This document shows, piece after piece, positions 22,313-35,300 of a DNA stretch of 64,000 bases. The notes under the pieces are model-generated. The model saw only the letters and a list, made by a program, of their open reading frames with translations, was not told the DNA's origin and ran no database searches. The position numbers and the translations under genes are program-made. Origin of the DNA: Gossypium raimondii (Eukaryota; Streptophyta; Magnoliopsida; Malvales; Malvaceae); NCBI RefSeq assembly GCF_025698545.1, contig NC_068571.1, positions 34,195,733 to 34,259,732 of the forward strand, given 5' to 3'. Numbering within the stretch: the first letter of the stretch is position 1; each line of letters starts with the position of its first letter.

Positions 22313-22610
22313 CATGTTCTTTAGCGGCGTTTGTGGGAAAAGCGCCGCTAAAGGTCTTGTTCTTTAGTGGCGTTTGTGGGAAAAGCGTCGCTAAAGGTCT
22401 TGTTCTATAGCGGCGTTTGTGGGAAAAGCGCCGCTAAAGGTCTTGTTCTTTAGCGACGTTTATTTCTAAAAACGCCGCAAAAGTTTGCGGCATTGTCAAT
22501 AGCGGCATTTTTTGCGGCGCTATTGAAAGCGCCGCAAATACTTTTAGAGGCGCTAAAAAGTGTCGCTAAAGGCCAAAAAAACGCCGCTAAAAGCCTGTTT
22601 TGGTGTAGTG
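22313..22610. repeat. Right-end subterminal repeats of the CACTA element
   Basis: Four copies of a roughly 43-base repeat containing TTTAGCGGCGTTTGTGGGAA and AAGCGCCGCTAAAGGTCTTG precede the terminal inverted repeat. The monomer differs from the 113-base monomer at the left end but shares the AGCGGCG core in inverted pairs. Confidence 0.85.
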
Positions 22611-23234
22611 TAGGGAAGGTTATAGCAGCCCTACAACGCCCAAAATTGATACCTCGTTAATTACATGTTATCCAAAATTTCAAATTTTCAAAATATGAAA
22701 TCTAATATTTATTTGTGATTCGTCAAAGTATTCACATATAATAAAATAATTTTATTTTCCGGGTGAATTAAAATCTCATAATGAAATGATTTACCATATT
22801 TTTTAGTATCCATGAAAATACTGAAAATTTATCTTTTATTAATAAAAACTCATGAATTTACTTGACTTGAAAAAGAGTATCCCGTTATTAGTAAACATCA
22901 ATAAACTCCCCCTGAAACAACGAAGGATTCTTTTTTTTTTTTTTGAGTATGAAACAACGAAGGATTCATCGTCCAATAAAGAGGACTTTTTTTCTTTCTC
23001 TGCCTTTTTTAGATTTAATTAAATGGGTTGTGGATGGTGAGATTGAAGTGGCGGAATGGTTGTTGGAGGTTTGAGGGAGAGGCTTTAAGTTTGGTTTAGG
23101 GGTCAGTTGGGAGTTGATAGTGGTGAAGATAGTGATTGAGGTGGGAGCCTTGGTTGGTTGGGGATGAAGTTGGGTTAGTAAGGTGCCAAGGAAGGTTTGG
23201 TGGTGGCTCAGATATGCGGTGGTGATGGAGGTAA

Positions 23235-24535
23235 TGGGTTAAGGGTGCAGTCGGATTGTTTTGAATCTTGAGGGAAGCTGAAAAAGCATGCTTTTCTTGC
23301 TCTGAATTCATAAAAATGCAGCTAACCTCCTTTTGATCGATTTTTGGATGCTGCTATATAAGAGCTTGGAGAGAAGGAGCATGAGCTCCTCATAGAGCTG
23401 CTGTGATTTTTGGTGATTTTTCAAAGTTAGACTACTGCTGCTGTCCAAAAATGCTTTAGTGCAAAATGTTGATTTCCATTTTGCCCCAAATTTCACAGTT
23501 TACACAATTCGGTCCTTTCTCAATTAACCCCCAATTAATCTAATTTTCTCAATTAATACTTTACCTAGACATTATAAGTTGTTACACAACTATTGAAATT
23601 CAGGATTTCCACATATAACTCTATCTTCAAACTCTTTTACTATTAGGCCCCAAACATTCACTTTCTATTCAATTCTTTAAATAAAATCAGCATATGAACA
23701 ATTTAAAGCTCTAATTCCATGCTAAATCATCATATACTTCCAGCACATATTCATAGCAACTTTCAACTTCTTTCATAGAATCAAAAACTAATGAATTCAA
23801 CAAACAAGTGGGCCTAGTTGTAAAAGTCACAAAAACATAAAATTTTCAAGAAATAATCAAGAATTGAACTTACCTGCAGTAAAAATAGGAAGAACCAGCT
23901 TAAGGAAACCCTTCTATGGTGTTTTTGCTGATGAGAATGCAGAAAAATAAAGAGAAATCTAGATAATTCCACTTTGGTCCTAACTTTATTAAGTAAATTT
24001 TGAAATATTCCAATTTTGCCCTTAATTCTCCTTACTTTGTTGCTGATTTCATGCCTTTGCATCCAGCCCAAATAGAACTTGGGTCTATTTGCCTTTCAAG
24101 CCCTCTTCCTTTTATCATTTAAGCTATTTAATCATTTCCCATAATTTTGCATTTGTTACAATTTAGTCCTTTTTGTTCAATTAATTATCGGAACTTTAAA
24201 ATTTCTTAACGAAACTTTAATACTAACTTTTTAACACTACATAAATATTTATGGCTCGGTTTAAAATCACCGAGGTCTCGAATCCTCATTTTTTATTCTA
24301 ATTATTTTAATATTTATTTCTACTGTACTATTCATTATTTCAAAAATTTTCCTAACTTCACATTTAACTTATACTCACTAAATTAATAATATTTTCTACC
24401 CATTTGTCAAATTTAGTGATCTCGAATCACCGTTCCGACAGCACTAAAAATTCAGGCCATTACATTTTCCTCGTCGGATTTGTGGTCCCAAAACCGCTGT
24501 TCTGACTAGACCCAAAATCGCGCTGTTACATTAAG
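23235..24535. repeat. Chimeric boundary of unit 2: flank, LTR 3' fragment, flank again
   Basis: The sequence GGTGCAGTCGGATTG and about 165 bases of right-module DNA (to GAGCTGC near 23400) appear first without an LTR, as in unit 3. They are followed by the terminal 1.1 kb of the long LTR (about 23403-24530, ending GCTGTTACA) and TTAAG, then the same right-module DNA again. Unit 2 is therefore a join of an LTR-free copy on the left and an LTR-containing copy on the right. Confidence 0.85.
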
Positions 24536-26888
24536 GGTGCAGTCGGATGGTTTTGAATCTTGAGGGAAGCTGAAAAAGCATGGTTTTCTTGCTCTGAATT
24601 CATAAAAATGCAGCTAACCTCCTTTTGATCGATTTTTGGATGTTGCTATATAAGAGCTTGGAGAGAAGGAGCATGAGCTCCTCATAGAGCTGCGGTGGCA
24701 TGGCTGTGCTGGCCTTGTGCAGAATGGCGCCGAGGAATGTACTGCTCTAGGTGGTTGTTGCTAGTGTCCTTGTGCAGGTAACTGGCCATTTGGAGGACAT
24801 CACCTGTCTCAACAATTGTGTGAAATTTGGGATGTAATTGTGTAAACCTTGAGAAATGTGGGGGCTGTTATTGTAAATTTTCAACTTTTTATTTTTTTAA
24901 TATTTGTTAAAAATACTTTATAAAAGAAAAAAGAAAAAAGAAAAATAACTAGTGGGCTTAAAACTTATCCGATAAAAAGAAAAATGGTCTAAATGTCCAA
25001 TTAACTCAAAATTATGCCAACTATGACTTTAACGTTTTTCAACAAACATTAATCCCAAGCATAAAACAAGTTAGTGAATTTTGGACTCTTAAATACCATA
25101 ATTAAAATTGAGTTAAATTGGATTCATTATCAAATGTTGATTTGGGTTCCAACCAAATTTGGTGGGCAATGATTTTATATGTATATTCATTTTAGTACAC
25201 AAATTTCATGAAAATTCATTCTCATCACTCATTCCTTTTTTTAGACTTTTTTTTTCAAAACAACTTGGGAAGGTTTTTCTATCAAAATTCAAATTATTTC
25301 TAATAAAATCGCATGTTTTTCGTTTTCTTGAGAAAATTAAAATTAATTTTTTAAAATTAAAAATATAAAATGGTTTTAAAAAGTGAAGTTTTTTCATTAA
25401 AAAAATTAAAAATTAAAAAATTGATTAAAATTAAAATTTGCTATAAAGTTAATACTTAAAATGAGTGCACAATATCATTTTTTAGCTCGATTGATCAAAT
25501 TGAAATCGCCAATAGGGGATGAATTGACTTTTAAAAATTTATGGAAGCTAGAAAGAAAAGAGGAAAAAAAATGAACACAATGATTTAAAGTGGTTCGACC
25601 CCAATGCTTATTCCGCTACCTTAACTTTCCATTACTAAGGATTTTCCCAAATTCACTAATTTAACTAACTTTTGTGGATAATGTTTAACTTTACAACTCT
25701 CTTAAGGTTTCTACCCAAACCTTAAGATAAAAGGCGCTCAAAAAGTAATACAAATAAACAAACAATGAATTAATCCTTACAAGAATGGATTGTTTGTCAA
25801 TTTAGCACAAATGAAATAATAAAACACTTGAGCTAAATAAACAACAATGAAAGCTAGCAAGTGTGTACAAGAAAAGTATGAAAACTTTAAGTACAAAGAT
25901 TTGTTGATTGAAATTTTTTCTTTGATAATCTCTCTTGTTGTTGTAGACCATTTGGATGATGGTATTTATACTATTTAGGGTGTCTTTAGTATTAATTCTA
26001 AAAAACACTTTTAAGACAAAAGCATTCCTAAACAAGTTATTTTTTTAGAGAAAAAAAAGGCTTTTTCTAAGCCAAAAAGTGGTCGTAAATCATTTTTTTC
26101 AAAAGCTGAAAAATTTAACTTTTCCCCAAAAGTGATTTTTTCTCAAAAACACTTTTGAGAAGCAATGTTAAACTAAACCTTAATTGATTTCCAACCGTTG
26201 TGGTTGTTGAAATATTAAATAGAGTTGTTGGGATGAAAATATAAGTGCATTGATGTCACATGCAATAACAAATATCAATATTTTTTCTACGAGTATCGGT
26301 ACTAATAACATTTAATGTCTAATTTAGTGACCATTGGAGCCATCAATATCGATACCAAATAGAAGGTATCAATATCGTGTCGATACTTAATAAATCCTTT
26401 GGAAGTTAGAATGCCAATTTCAGATCGATACTTAAAATGTACCGATAAAAAGTATACCACTATCGGTGCTTAAAAAATTTATCAATCCCCAACAAAAGGT
26501 ATCGATATCAGATCAATACTTGATAAATACTCTCAAAAATGAATGTCATTTTCAGTATTGATCTTGAAAATGTATTGATAAAATTGGATAGATTTCTCCA
26601 ATTTAAATCACTCCAAAATCATATGGAACTTAATATAATATGGAACCACAATCAAAGATTTTTATTCACAAAATTATAAAATTTAAACTATGAGCAAAAA
26701 CCAAATCCTAACATAATAAAATTTCAAAAATTAACAACGTTTCTAAAATAAGATAAATGATTGGTTACGAAATAAAATGATTTAGTGCCCCCATTTAAGA
26801 TGGATTGACGAGAATCAAGGATAAATGGTTCATTCCCTTATAAATTCTTCATTTCAAGCCTTCTCTTTCTCATACCAATTTTCCAAAT
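24536..26888. repeat. Segmental repeat unit 2, right module upstream of PMEI copy 2
   Basis: Collinear with 10303-12661. From about 26420 onward it departs from unit 1 by clustered small indels (for example CGTATCGAT in unit 1, CAGATCGAT here), part of the suspected consensus-error patch. Confidence 0.8.
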
Positions 26889-27419
26889 ATGAAGAATTCC
26901 CACATTTCTTGTCTTCTTTTCTTCTACCTTTTCTTGGTCTCAAGAACCTCGATCTTATCCAAAATCTTGCTATGAAGCTTCAAAAGGTAATCCTACTAAT
27001 GTAAAGTTGGACTTTTGTGTATCAGTTTTCAAGGGAATCCCAAAGCCAAAGCGACCTATGGAGTTGCGATTTGGTTTTAGTCTCCATTGAGACGACCATA
27101 GCTAATGCCACGGCTATCGGCTCCAAAATATCCAAGCTTCGGATAACAAAAGCGTTGGAATGTTTGCAAGGAACTGCTTGAAAGATTGCTCGAGCTTTAC
27201 TCTCTTGCGAGGTCTAGTTTAGAAACAGTTTGGATGCTTTTCAGCTATAGATTATGGAACGCTAATGCGTAAATAAGTCTTGCCTTGGATGCACCAGTGA
27301 CTTGTGAAGACCAGTTCAAGGAGAAGAACGGGTTGGTGTCCCCATTGACAAAGGAAAACAACAATTTCCGTCAGCTAACTGCAATCCCCCTTGCATTCAT
27401 GAAAATGGTCCAGCAATGA
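26889..27419 (+). pseudogene. PMEI/invertase inhibitor-like gene, copy 2 (many indels, possibly sequence error)
   Basis: Alignable over its whole length to copies 1 and 3, but broken by about a dozen one- or two-base indels and local swaps between about 26930 and 27290. Examples against copy 3: GTTGCAGAT becomes GTTGCGAT, CTTCTGGAT becomes CTTCGGAT, GCTCAGAGC becomes GCTCGAGC. Nearly all sit at CAG or CTG. From GATGCACCAGTG (about 27287) to the stop codon there is almost no difference. A gene decaying naturally would not confine its mutations to one trinucleotide class and one stretch. Read as it stands it is a pseudogene; its true state is open. Confidence 0.7.
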
Positions 27420-27520
27420 TGATAACACTTGCTTGTTTATGTATTTACTGTCACTTCAATAATATTTTATCAGCATTATGCTAGTGGTAAGGAGAGCTAC
27501 CACACTACAATGCCATTAAC

Positions 27521-28490
27521 CACCTAGTTCATAAATACATACATATTTATATACGACTTAACATTCATCATCAATGTAATACCATCATAACCACCTAGTT
27601 CATGCATATATTTTCTTACATATAGGGGTCATACGCCCGTGTGTCTACCAGTATGGAAAAAAAAATCAGGCTATTTTCCAAGCTTTATTTCTCACCCATT
27701 TGATCTTTTAACTTCACCATTTGTTCATTTTATAGCTATATCAATAATCATCATTTTCTTGTTTTTTAGATAAATACATATAACCATACATAAGCATGCA
27801 AATCACTATTTCTTCTTGTCAATCACAATTTCAAATGACAGATTCATGTAAATGAGCTCAATATTATTATCTGTTTAATTTATGTCACTTAAATTCACAT
27901 ACACATAATTTATTAACATAACCTATCAATCATAATCTCTGAATGGTGAGATCACATAATTGAGCTCAATTTCACTGTTCAATATGTTTTATCACATAAA
28001 ATTTACTTAACACTTACCACAATCTGTCAAATTAGAGAACGTCTTACGGAATAGAGTACTTCATTTTTGTATCGCCATAATATAACTATGGTCTTACACA
28101 TCGTCACATATCACACACCGAAGCTATAGCTCAGCTATGGTCTTACACGGAAGCAATAATAATATTTTTCACATGTTGCCGTGGTCAAACCATGGTCTTT
28201 TCTGTCAATTCATCACATATCACTGAATGAAAGTACTCCTTCCTGCGTTCTACTCAATTTGACCTTTTAGTTCTTCTTTTTCTCTTTCTTTCTTTTTATT
28301 CACATACTTGAGTTTCGTTTTCAACATTATCGAAATTAACTCAGTTGAGAAAGCATTCTTGTTTATGAGTAAAACAAATCTTATCAAAGTCGAGAGATAT
28401 CACACTATCACAGGTTATATAATGGCATGTATTTCCAAACTTCACATATGCTACGTTCGGTCCGAGAACCGACTAAACCGTAGCTCTGAT
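27521..28490 (-). mobile_element. 5' internal leader of the LTR retrotransposon, truncated (junction 2)
   Basis: Copy of 13299-14268 with the same breakpoint against the PMEI 3' flank (after GCCATTAA). The primer-binding site is partly deleted: GCTCTGAT is followed directly by CCAACACCC. A shared breakpoint in junctions 1 and 2 means the two were copied from one event. Confidence 0.65.
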
Positions 28491-31400
28491 CCAACACCCT
28501 TTACCCGTATCCAACACCGAAATAGGGTACGAGGCATTACCAGAACACATACACTTGTAAACGTATTTAACCGAGTTATAAAATTTCATCTAAATTAAAA
28601 CTTTCAAAATTATTAACATGTTTTTATAAATCTTCACAATATATCCTCAAAATATTATAATCTTAATAAATAGGGCCTACGAGACCCAATACATACTCAT
28701 GGAATTCAATACTTTATTTCCATTTCATTCAATTCGCAATTTCTCATGCTCACAATTTAGATCATATCACTAGCAATTTCCATTTAATTCACATACAATT
28801 CAATCTCATTAAGTTTAACACTAATACGTATTTACCATTTAGCTCAACGTTTATCGATTATACCATTCATTAACACATTTATGAAATTCTCAATTTTGCA
28901 ATAAAAATATCACTTTAGCTTAAATAACAACATCATCCTGGTATAAATACACTACCACTTATCCATTTACTTTAATTCTTTTGGGCCCCTTTTGTCACTT
29001 ACCATCCTTAATCAAGGGAACAGTTACGGAAAATTGAGTACTTCACTTCCACTTTGCCATAGTATAACTATGGTCTTACGTATGATCACTTATCACTTGT
29101 CCCTGATCAGATAAGTGTAGCTAAGCTACCACTTATCACTTACCACTTGTCACTGATCAGATAAGTGTAGCTAAAGCTACCACTTATCACTTGTCACTTG
29201 TCACTGATCAGATAAGTGTAGCTGAAGCTATCACTTATCACTTGCCACTTGTCACTAATCAGATAAGTGTAGCTGAATCTTTCACTTATCACTTGGCACT
29301 TGTCACTGATCAGATAAGTGTAGCTAAGCTACCACTTATCACTTATCACTTATCACTTATCACTGATCAAAAGTACTCAAATCCGACGTTCCGCTCAATT
29401 TGATCATTTATTCAGTTTTCGTATTTTTATTTTATTCTCATTTCAACAATAAATATATTTCATCATACATTATATAATTCATGAAATTAACATTTAATCA
29501 TTAAATTTCAGCCATATGAACTTACTATTTCAATGCATAACTTATAAATTTAACGTGGCATAATCTAGCCACTACTTGGCCAAAGCCTAAGCATGTACAC
29601 CAAATATGTTAGCCAAATACACATATAGCATAAGCATTATAAGCATAGATGAGCACAACATTTATTCATGTATCACGCTTACCAACATGTGTTAATTCAT
29701 AAACCATTCATGACATTATTTCATGCCAAATCATATACCGAATATACCATACACACATACTATGAAACTTTATTTTCACACATGAGCTTAAACCATGACC
29801 AATAATGCACAAATATAAGCATCATTTCTATTGCATCGTTTATCAATTATAATCAAGCTTATGACCAATTATACACAAATCATTCATATATTTCCCAATT
29901 TTCCTCCTCCTCCTCTCCATTCCATATCCTTAATGTGTATAACACATTTAAACAACATTATCCATACTATCACTATTTTTACTGTATGTAAATTCAAGCT
30001 ATCTGTCTGAGTATGAGTTACTAAATTATTTTTATCTGGATCTACAGAGCTCCAAATTAAGATCCATTAATTTTCCCTGAAACTAGACTCAAATATCTTC
30101 TTACCATAAAATTTTCAGAATTTTTTTGTTTATCCAAATAGTACATTTTATTCTTTAAAGTTTCCCCTATTTTGGTGTCTGACAGTTCCGACCACTCTTC
30201 ACTAAAACAAATTATCTAATTGTACAGAATTTGGATGATATTTCTGTTTATTTACTTTGAAAATATACTCATTAAGGATTCTAATCATATAAATTATAAC
30301 TCATAATTATTTTTCTTCAATTTTGATGATTTTCCAAACTCAGAATAGGGGAACCCGAAATCATTCTGACATGGTCTCACAAAATTTATTATATCTCATA
30401 ATTTACAATTCCATTACTTACACCGTTTCTTCTATGAGAAACTAGACTCAATAAGCATAAATTTCATATTTTATTCACCCTATAATTCAATTTCCACAAT
30501 TTTTGGTGATTTTTCAAAGTTAAACCACTGTTGCTGTCCAAAACTGTTTTAGTGTAAAATGTTGATTTCCATTTCGCCCCAAATTTCACAGTTCATACAA
30601 TTCAGTCCTTGCTCAATTAACCCCTAAATTAAGCTAAATTTTCTCAATTAGTACTTTACCTAGACATTATAAATTATTTCACAACTATTGAGATTCAGAA
30701 TTTCCACATATAACCTAACTTCAAACTCTTTTACTATTAGGTCCCAAACATTCACTTTCTATTCAATTCTTTCAATAAAATCACCATATGAACAATTTAA
30801 AGCTCTAATTCCATGCTAAATCATCATATACTTCCAGCATGTATTCACAGTAACTTTCAACATCTTTCATAGAATCAAAAACTAATGAATACAACAAGTG
30901 GGCCTAGTTGTAAAAGTCACAAAAACACGAAAATTTCAAGAAATAATCAAGAGTTGAACTTACTTGCAGTAAAAATATGAAGAACCAGCTTAAAGCAACT
31001 CTTCTATGGTGTTTTAGCTTATGAGAATGCAGAAAAATGAAGAGAAATCTAGATAATTCCACTTTGGTCCTAACTTTATTAAGTAAATTTTGCAATATTC
31101 CAATTTTACCCTTAATTCTCCTTACTTTGTTGTTGATTTCACACCTTTTCCGTCAAGCCCAAATAGACCTTGGGTCTATTTGCCTTTTAAGCCCTCTTCC
31201 TTTTTATCATTTAAGCTATTTAATCATTTCCCATAATTTTGTATTTGTTACAATTTAGTCCTTTTTGTTCAATTAATTATCGGAACTTTAAAATTTCTTA
31301 ACGAAACTTTAATACTAACTTTTTAACACTCCATAAATATTTATAAACATATTTATGGCTCGGTTTAAAATCCCCGAGGTCTCGATACCTCATTTTCGAT

Positions 31401-31636
31401 TCTAATTATTTTAATATTTATTTCTAGTGCACTATTCACTATTTCAAAAAAAATTCCTAACTTCACATTTAACTTATACTCACTAAATTAATAATATTTT
31501 CTACCCATTTGTCGAATTTAGTGATCTCGAATCACCGTTCCGACACCTCTGAAAACTCAGGCCATTACATTTTTCCTCGTCAGATTTGTGGTCCCAAAAC
31601 CACTATTCCGATTAGACCCAAAATCGGGCTGTTACA
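28491..31636 (-). mobile_element. Nearly complete LTR at junction 2, about 3.1 kb
   Basis: Same family as 7206-10297 and about the same length. The first few bases are lost at 28491 and the far end is intact (GGGCTGTTACA). It then meets AGGATCCCCTTGTTCGG, the start of unit 3. It carries five to six minisatellite monomers at 29084-29370. Confidence 0.85.
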
Positions 31637-32373
31637 AGGATCCCCTTGTTCGGTAGTTCCATGTCGCCAACAACTTTAGGATATGGTGAACGTGTAGTCG
31701 GCCAAGTGGTAAGGCTGTTACACATTGGATGTTGTCAAGTTCAGTACTGCTTTGACACTCCCTTTATTGGGTAGTGTGAGGTTGTTAGTTTGAGTGGTCC
31801 TCTTTTAAGAAATAAGTGTGTACCTAAAAAGCGAGTGGCCTCATGGAGAGCCCACTATTTAATAGGCGGCTTAGTGGAGGATGAAGCATGAAAGTGGCTA
31901 GCCACCCAATGACCAATTGGATGGTGTAAGGCAAAAGGTTATCCATGGGTGCTTCCAGGTTGCTTCTTGTGATGTCACATGCCCAAGTTGGGGTAGGGTA
32001 TAATAAAATTCTTCAAATATCTATTTTTTCTTTTGTAATAAGAGATTAGGTAAACCATTTAGTTATCACCCAACTTTTCATAAGTTTTCATTTTAATCAC
32101 TTATTAATTTGGGGTTGTCACAACCGTTTTTAGTTGAAATTCTAAAAACCAGCGTGATGATATTTCAAAACATAGAAATTTTCTATTTATAAGAACACAA
32201 GGGTTTTAAATTAAAATAATAGTCACCGCTAATTTTTTTTACTAGATGTGATCGATCACCTACAAAATTACATTTTATAAAGAAATTTTAAGACCCTTTT
32301 AACAAAATGACAATTTTAAGGTCCACTTCGAAATCCAGAGAAATATTAAGTTTAAGAATTTGGTTACGCATAG

Positions 32374-35300
32374 CACTACACAAAAACAGGCTTTTAGCGG
32401 CGTTTGGATAAAAAAATGCCGCTAAAGATCGATCATTAGCGGCGCTTTATGGAAAATGCCGCTGAAAATAAGCATTAGCTGCGTTTTCCAAAAAGCCCCG
32501 CAAAAAACCTAAGTCCAACGACGCCGTTTTCTGAGCATTCTGAGATTTAGCGGCGTTTTTAAGAAAGCGCGGCTAAAGCCCTGAGCATTAGCGGCGATTT
32601 TGAAAAAGCGCCGCAAAAAAACCTAAGCCCAACGACGCCGTTTTCTGAGCATTCGAGGATTTAGCGGTGTTTTTAAGAAAGCGCCGCTAATGCTCAAGGC
32701 TTTAGCGGTGTTTTTGAGAAAGCGCCGCAAAAAAACTGAATCCCAACGACGCCGTTTTCTAAGCCTTCGTGGATTTAGGGGCGTTTTTAAGAAAGCGCCG
32801 CTAATGCTCAGGGCTTTAGATGCATTTTTGAGAAAGCGCCGCAAAAAAAACCTAAGCCCAACGATTCCGTTTTCTGCGCATCTTGGGATTTAGTGGCGTT
32901 TTTAAGAAAGCGCCGCTAATGCTTGGGCTTTAGAGACGTTTTTGAGAAAGTGCTGCAAAAAAACCTAAGCCCAACGACTTCGTTTTCTGAGTAGTCGGGG
33001 ATTTAGCGGCGTTTTTAAGAAAGCACCGCTAATGCTCAGGGCTTTACCGGCGTTTTTGAGAAAGTGCAGCAAAAAAACCTAAGCCCAACGATGCCGTTTT
33101 CTGAGCATTAAGCTCCGCAAAAAAACCTAAGCCCAACGACACCGTTTTCTGAGCTTTCAGGGATTTAGCGGCGTTTTTAAGAAAGTGTCGCTAATGCTCA
33201 GGGCTTTAGCGGCGTTTTTGAGAAAGCGCCGCAAAAAAACCTAAGCCAAACGACGCCGTTTTCTGAGCTTTCGGGGATTTAGCGGCGTTTTTAAGAAAGC
33301 ACCGTTAATGCTCAGGGCTTTACCGGCATTTTTGAGAAAGTGCCGCAAAAAAAAACCTAAGCCCAACGATGCCATTTTCTGAGCCTTCGGGGATTTAGCG
33401 GTGTTTTTGAGAAAGCGCTGCTAATGCTCAGGGCTTTAGCGGCATTTTTGAGAAAGCGCCGCAAAAAAAACCTAAGCCTAACGACGCCGTTTTCTGAGCT
33501 TTCGGGGATTTAGCGGCGTTTTTGAGAAAGCGCCGCAAAAAAAAACCTAAGCCCAACGACGCCATTTTCTGAGCTTTCGGGGATTTAGCAGTATTTTTAA
33601 GAAAGCGCCGCTAATGCTCAAGGCTTTATCGGCGTTTTTGAGAAAGCGCCGCAAAAAAAACCTAAGCCCAACGACGCCATTTTCTGAGCTTTCGGGGATT
33701 TAGCGGCGTTTTTGAGAAAGTGCCGCAAAAAAACCTAAGCCCAACAATGCCGTTTTCTGAGCATTCTGGGATTTAGTGGCGATTTTAAAAAAGCGCCGCT
33801 AATGCTTGGGCTTTAGCGGCGTTTTTGAGAAAGCGCCGCAAAAAAACCTAAGCCCAACGACGCCGTTTTCTGAGCTTTCAGGGATTTAGCAGCGTTTTTA
33901 AGAAAGCGCCGCTAATGCTCAGGGCTTTAGGGCATTTTTGAGAAAGCGCCGCGAAAAAAACCTAAGCCCAACGATGCCGTTTTTTGAGCTTTCGGGGATT
34001 TAGCGGCGTTTTTAAGAAAGCACCGCTAATGCTTAGGGCTTTACTGGCGTTTTTGAGAAAGCGCCGTAAAAAAAACCTAAGCCCAACGACGCCTTTTTCT
34101 GAGCTTTCGGGGATTTAACGGTGTTTTTGAGAAATTGCTGCTAATGCTCAGGGCTTTAGCAGCGTGTTTGAGAAAGCGCCGCAAAAAAACCTAAGCCCAA
34201 CGACGCAGTTTTCTAAGCTTTCGGGGATTTATGGGCGTTTTTAAGAAAGCGCCGCTAATGCTCAGGGCTTTAGCGGCGTTTTTGAGATAGTGCCGCAAAA
34301 AAAACCTAAGCCCAACGATGCCATTTTCTGAGCTTTCGGGGATTTAGCGGCGTTTTTAAGAAAGCGCCATTAATGCTTAGGGCTTTACCGATGTTTTTGA
34401 GAAAGCGCCGCAAAAAAAAAAACCTAAGCCCAACGACGCCGTTTTCTGAGCTTTCGGGGATTTAGCGGCGTTTTTAAAAAAGCACCACTAATGCTCAAGG
34501 CTTTACCGGCGTTTTTGAGAAAGCGCCACAAAAAAACCTAAGCCCAACGACGCCGTTTCTGAGCTGTCGAGGATTTAGCAGCGTTTTTGAGAAAACGCCG
34601 CTAATGCTCAGAGATTTAAAATAATTTAAAATATTTGTTAAAAATGGAAAAATTAAAATACTATTATTTAAAATAATTTTAAAGTTTTTTGGATACATTA
34701 CTGATTTTTTTAGTTTATATATTAAATAATTTCTTATATAATCGTAAAGAGATAGTATTAAGGTTTAAAGGTTATGTGTTAAGGGTTTATGGGTTTAAGG
34801 TTTTAGGGTTTAAGGTTTATGGTTTAGGGTTTAGATTAACTAGTGTTTTCTAATTTATATATTAATTAATTTCTTATATAATTGTAAAAGAGATAATATT
34901 AATTTGGTTCTTCAAAATTGTGTGAAGATTTGGTTCTTCAAAATCGATATAAGCTATATCCAAGGATATCCTCATCTTATCCATCCCGGTTCAGTATTTT
35001 TAGTGCTCGGTTCAGTTTTTTTATCCAGTTCAGTTTTTTACGTGTTTTGCCTTGCCCCCGCCGTGATCAAATAATTATATATGGATTTAGGGATTATGGT
35101 TTAAGGGTTGGGATTTAAGGTTTAGTGGTTAGTAGTTAGGGGTTAAGAGTTAGGGATTTAGGGGTTAGGATTTAGGGATTCAAGGGTCGGGTTAGGGTTT
35201 AGATTAATTAGTTTTTTATTTTTATATTAAATATGTTTTTATATAATTGTAAAAGAGATAATAATAATTTTAATATATTAAAATTATGAGTATAGTTTAT

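Larger units (their letters stand above)
16557..22610. mobile_element. Non-autonomous CACTA (EnSpm-type) transposon, copy in unit 2
   Basis: It starts CACTACACCAAAACAGGC and ends GCCTGTTTTGGTGTAGTG, perfect terminal inverted repeats of the CACTA superfamily. It is flanked by the 3-bp duplication TAG (16554-16556 and 22611-22613); unit 1 shows the single TAG at 6620-6622. Subterminal regions are packed with AGCGGCG/CGCCGCT motifs. No transposase-like protein was found in about 6.05 kb, so it depends on helper elements. The centre (about 18030-22310) is AT-rich and contains fragments of a host ARM/TOG-repeat gene, as in Pack-CACTA elements. Confidence 0.92.
16029..23234. repeat. Segmental repeat unit 2, left module with CACTA insertion
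   Basis: Collinear with 5885-7205 from the GGAGAGCCCAC phrase onward, but interrupted by a CACTA transposon at 16557-22610. It lacks the first 220 bases of the module. A run of T (about 22930) and a small local duplication around it distinguish it from unit 3. Confidence 0.85.

Noticed and set aside
23096..23496. Minus-strand frames rich in His, Pro and Thr near the left module end
   Set aside because: The frame is open in units 2 and 3 but broken in unit 1, has low complexity and resembles no family I know. It crosses a recombination join in the second frame.
26889..27419. Repeat-induced point mutation or cytosine deamination as the cause of copy 2 damage
   Set aside because: The changes are mainly one- and two-base indels at CAG/CTG, not C-to-T or G-to-A transitions.
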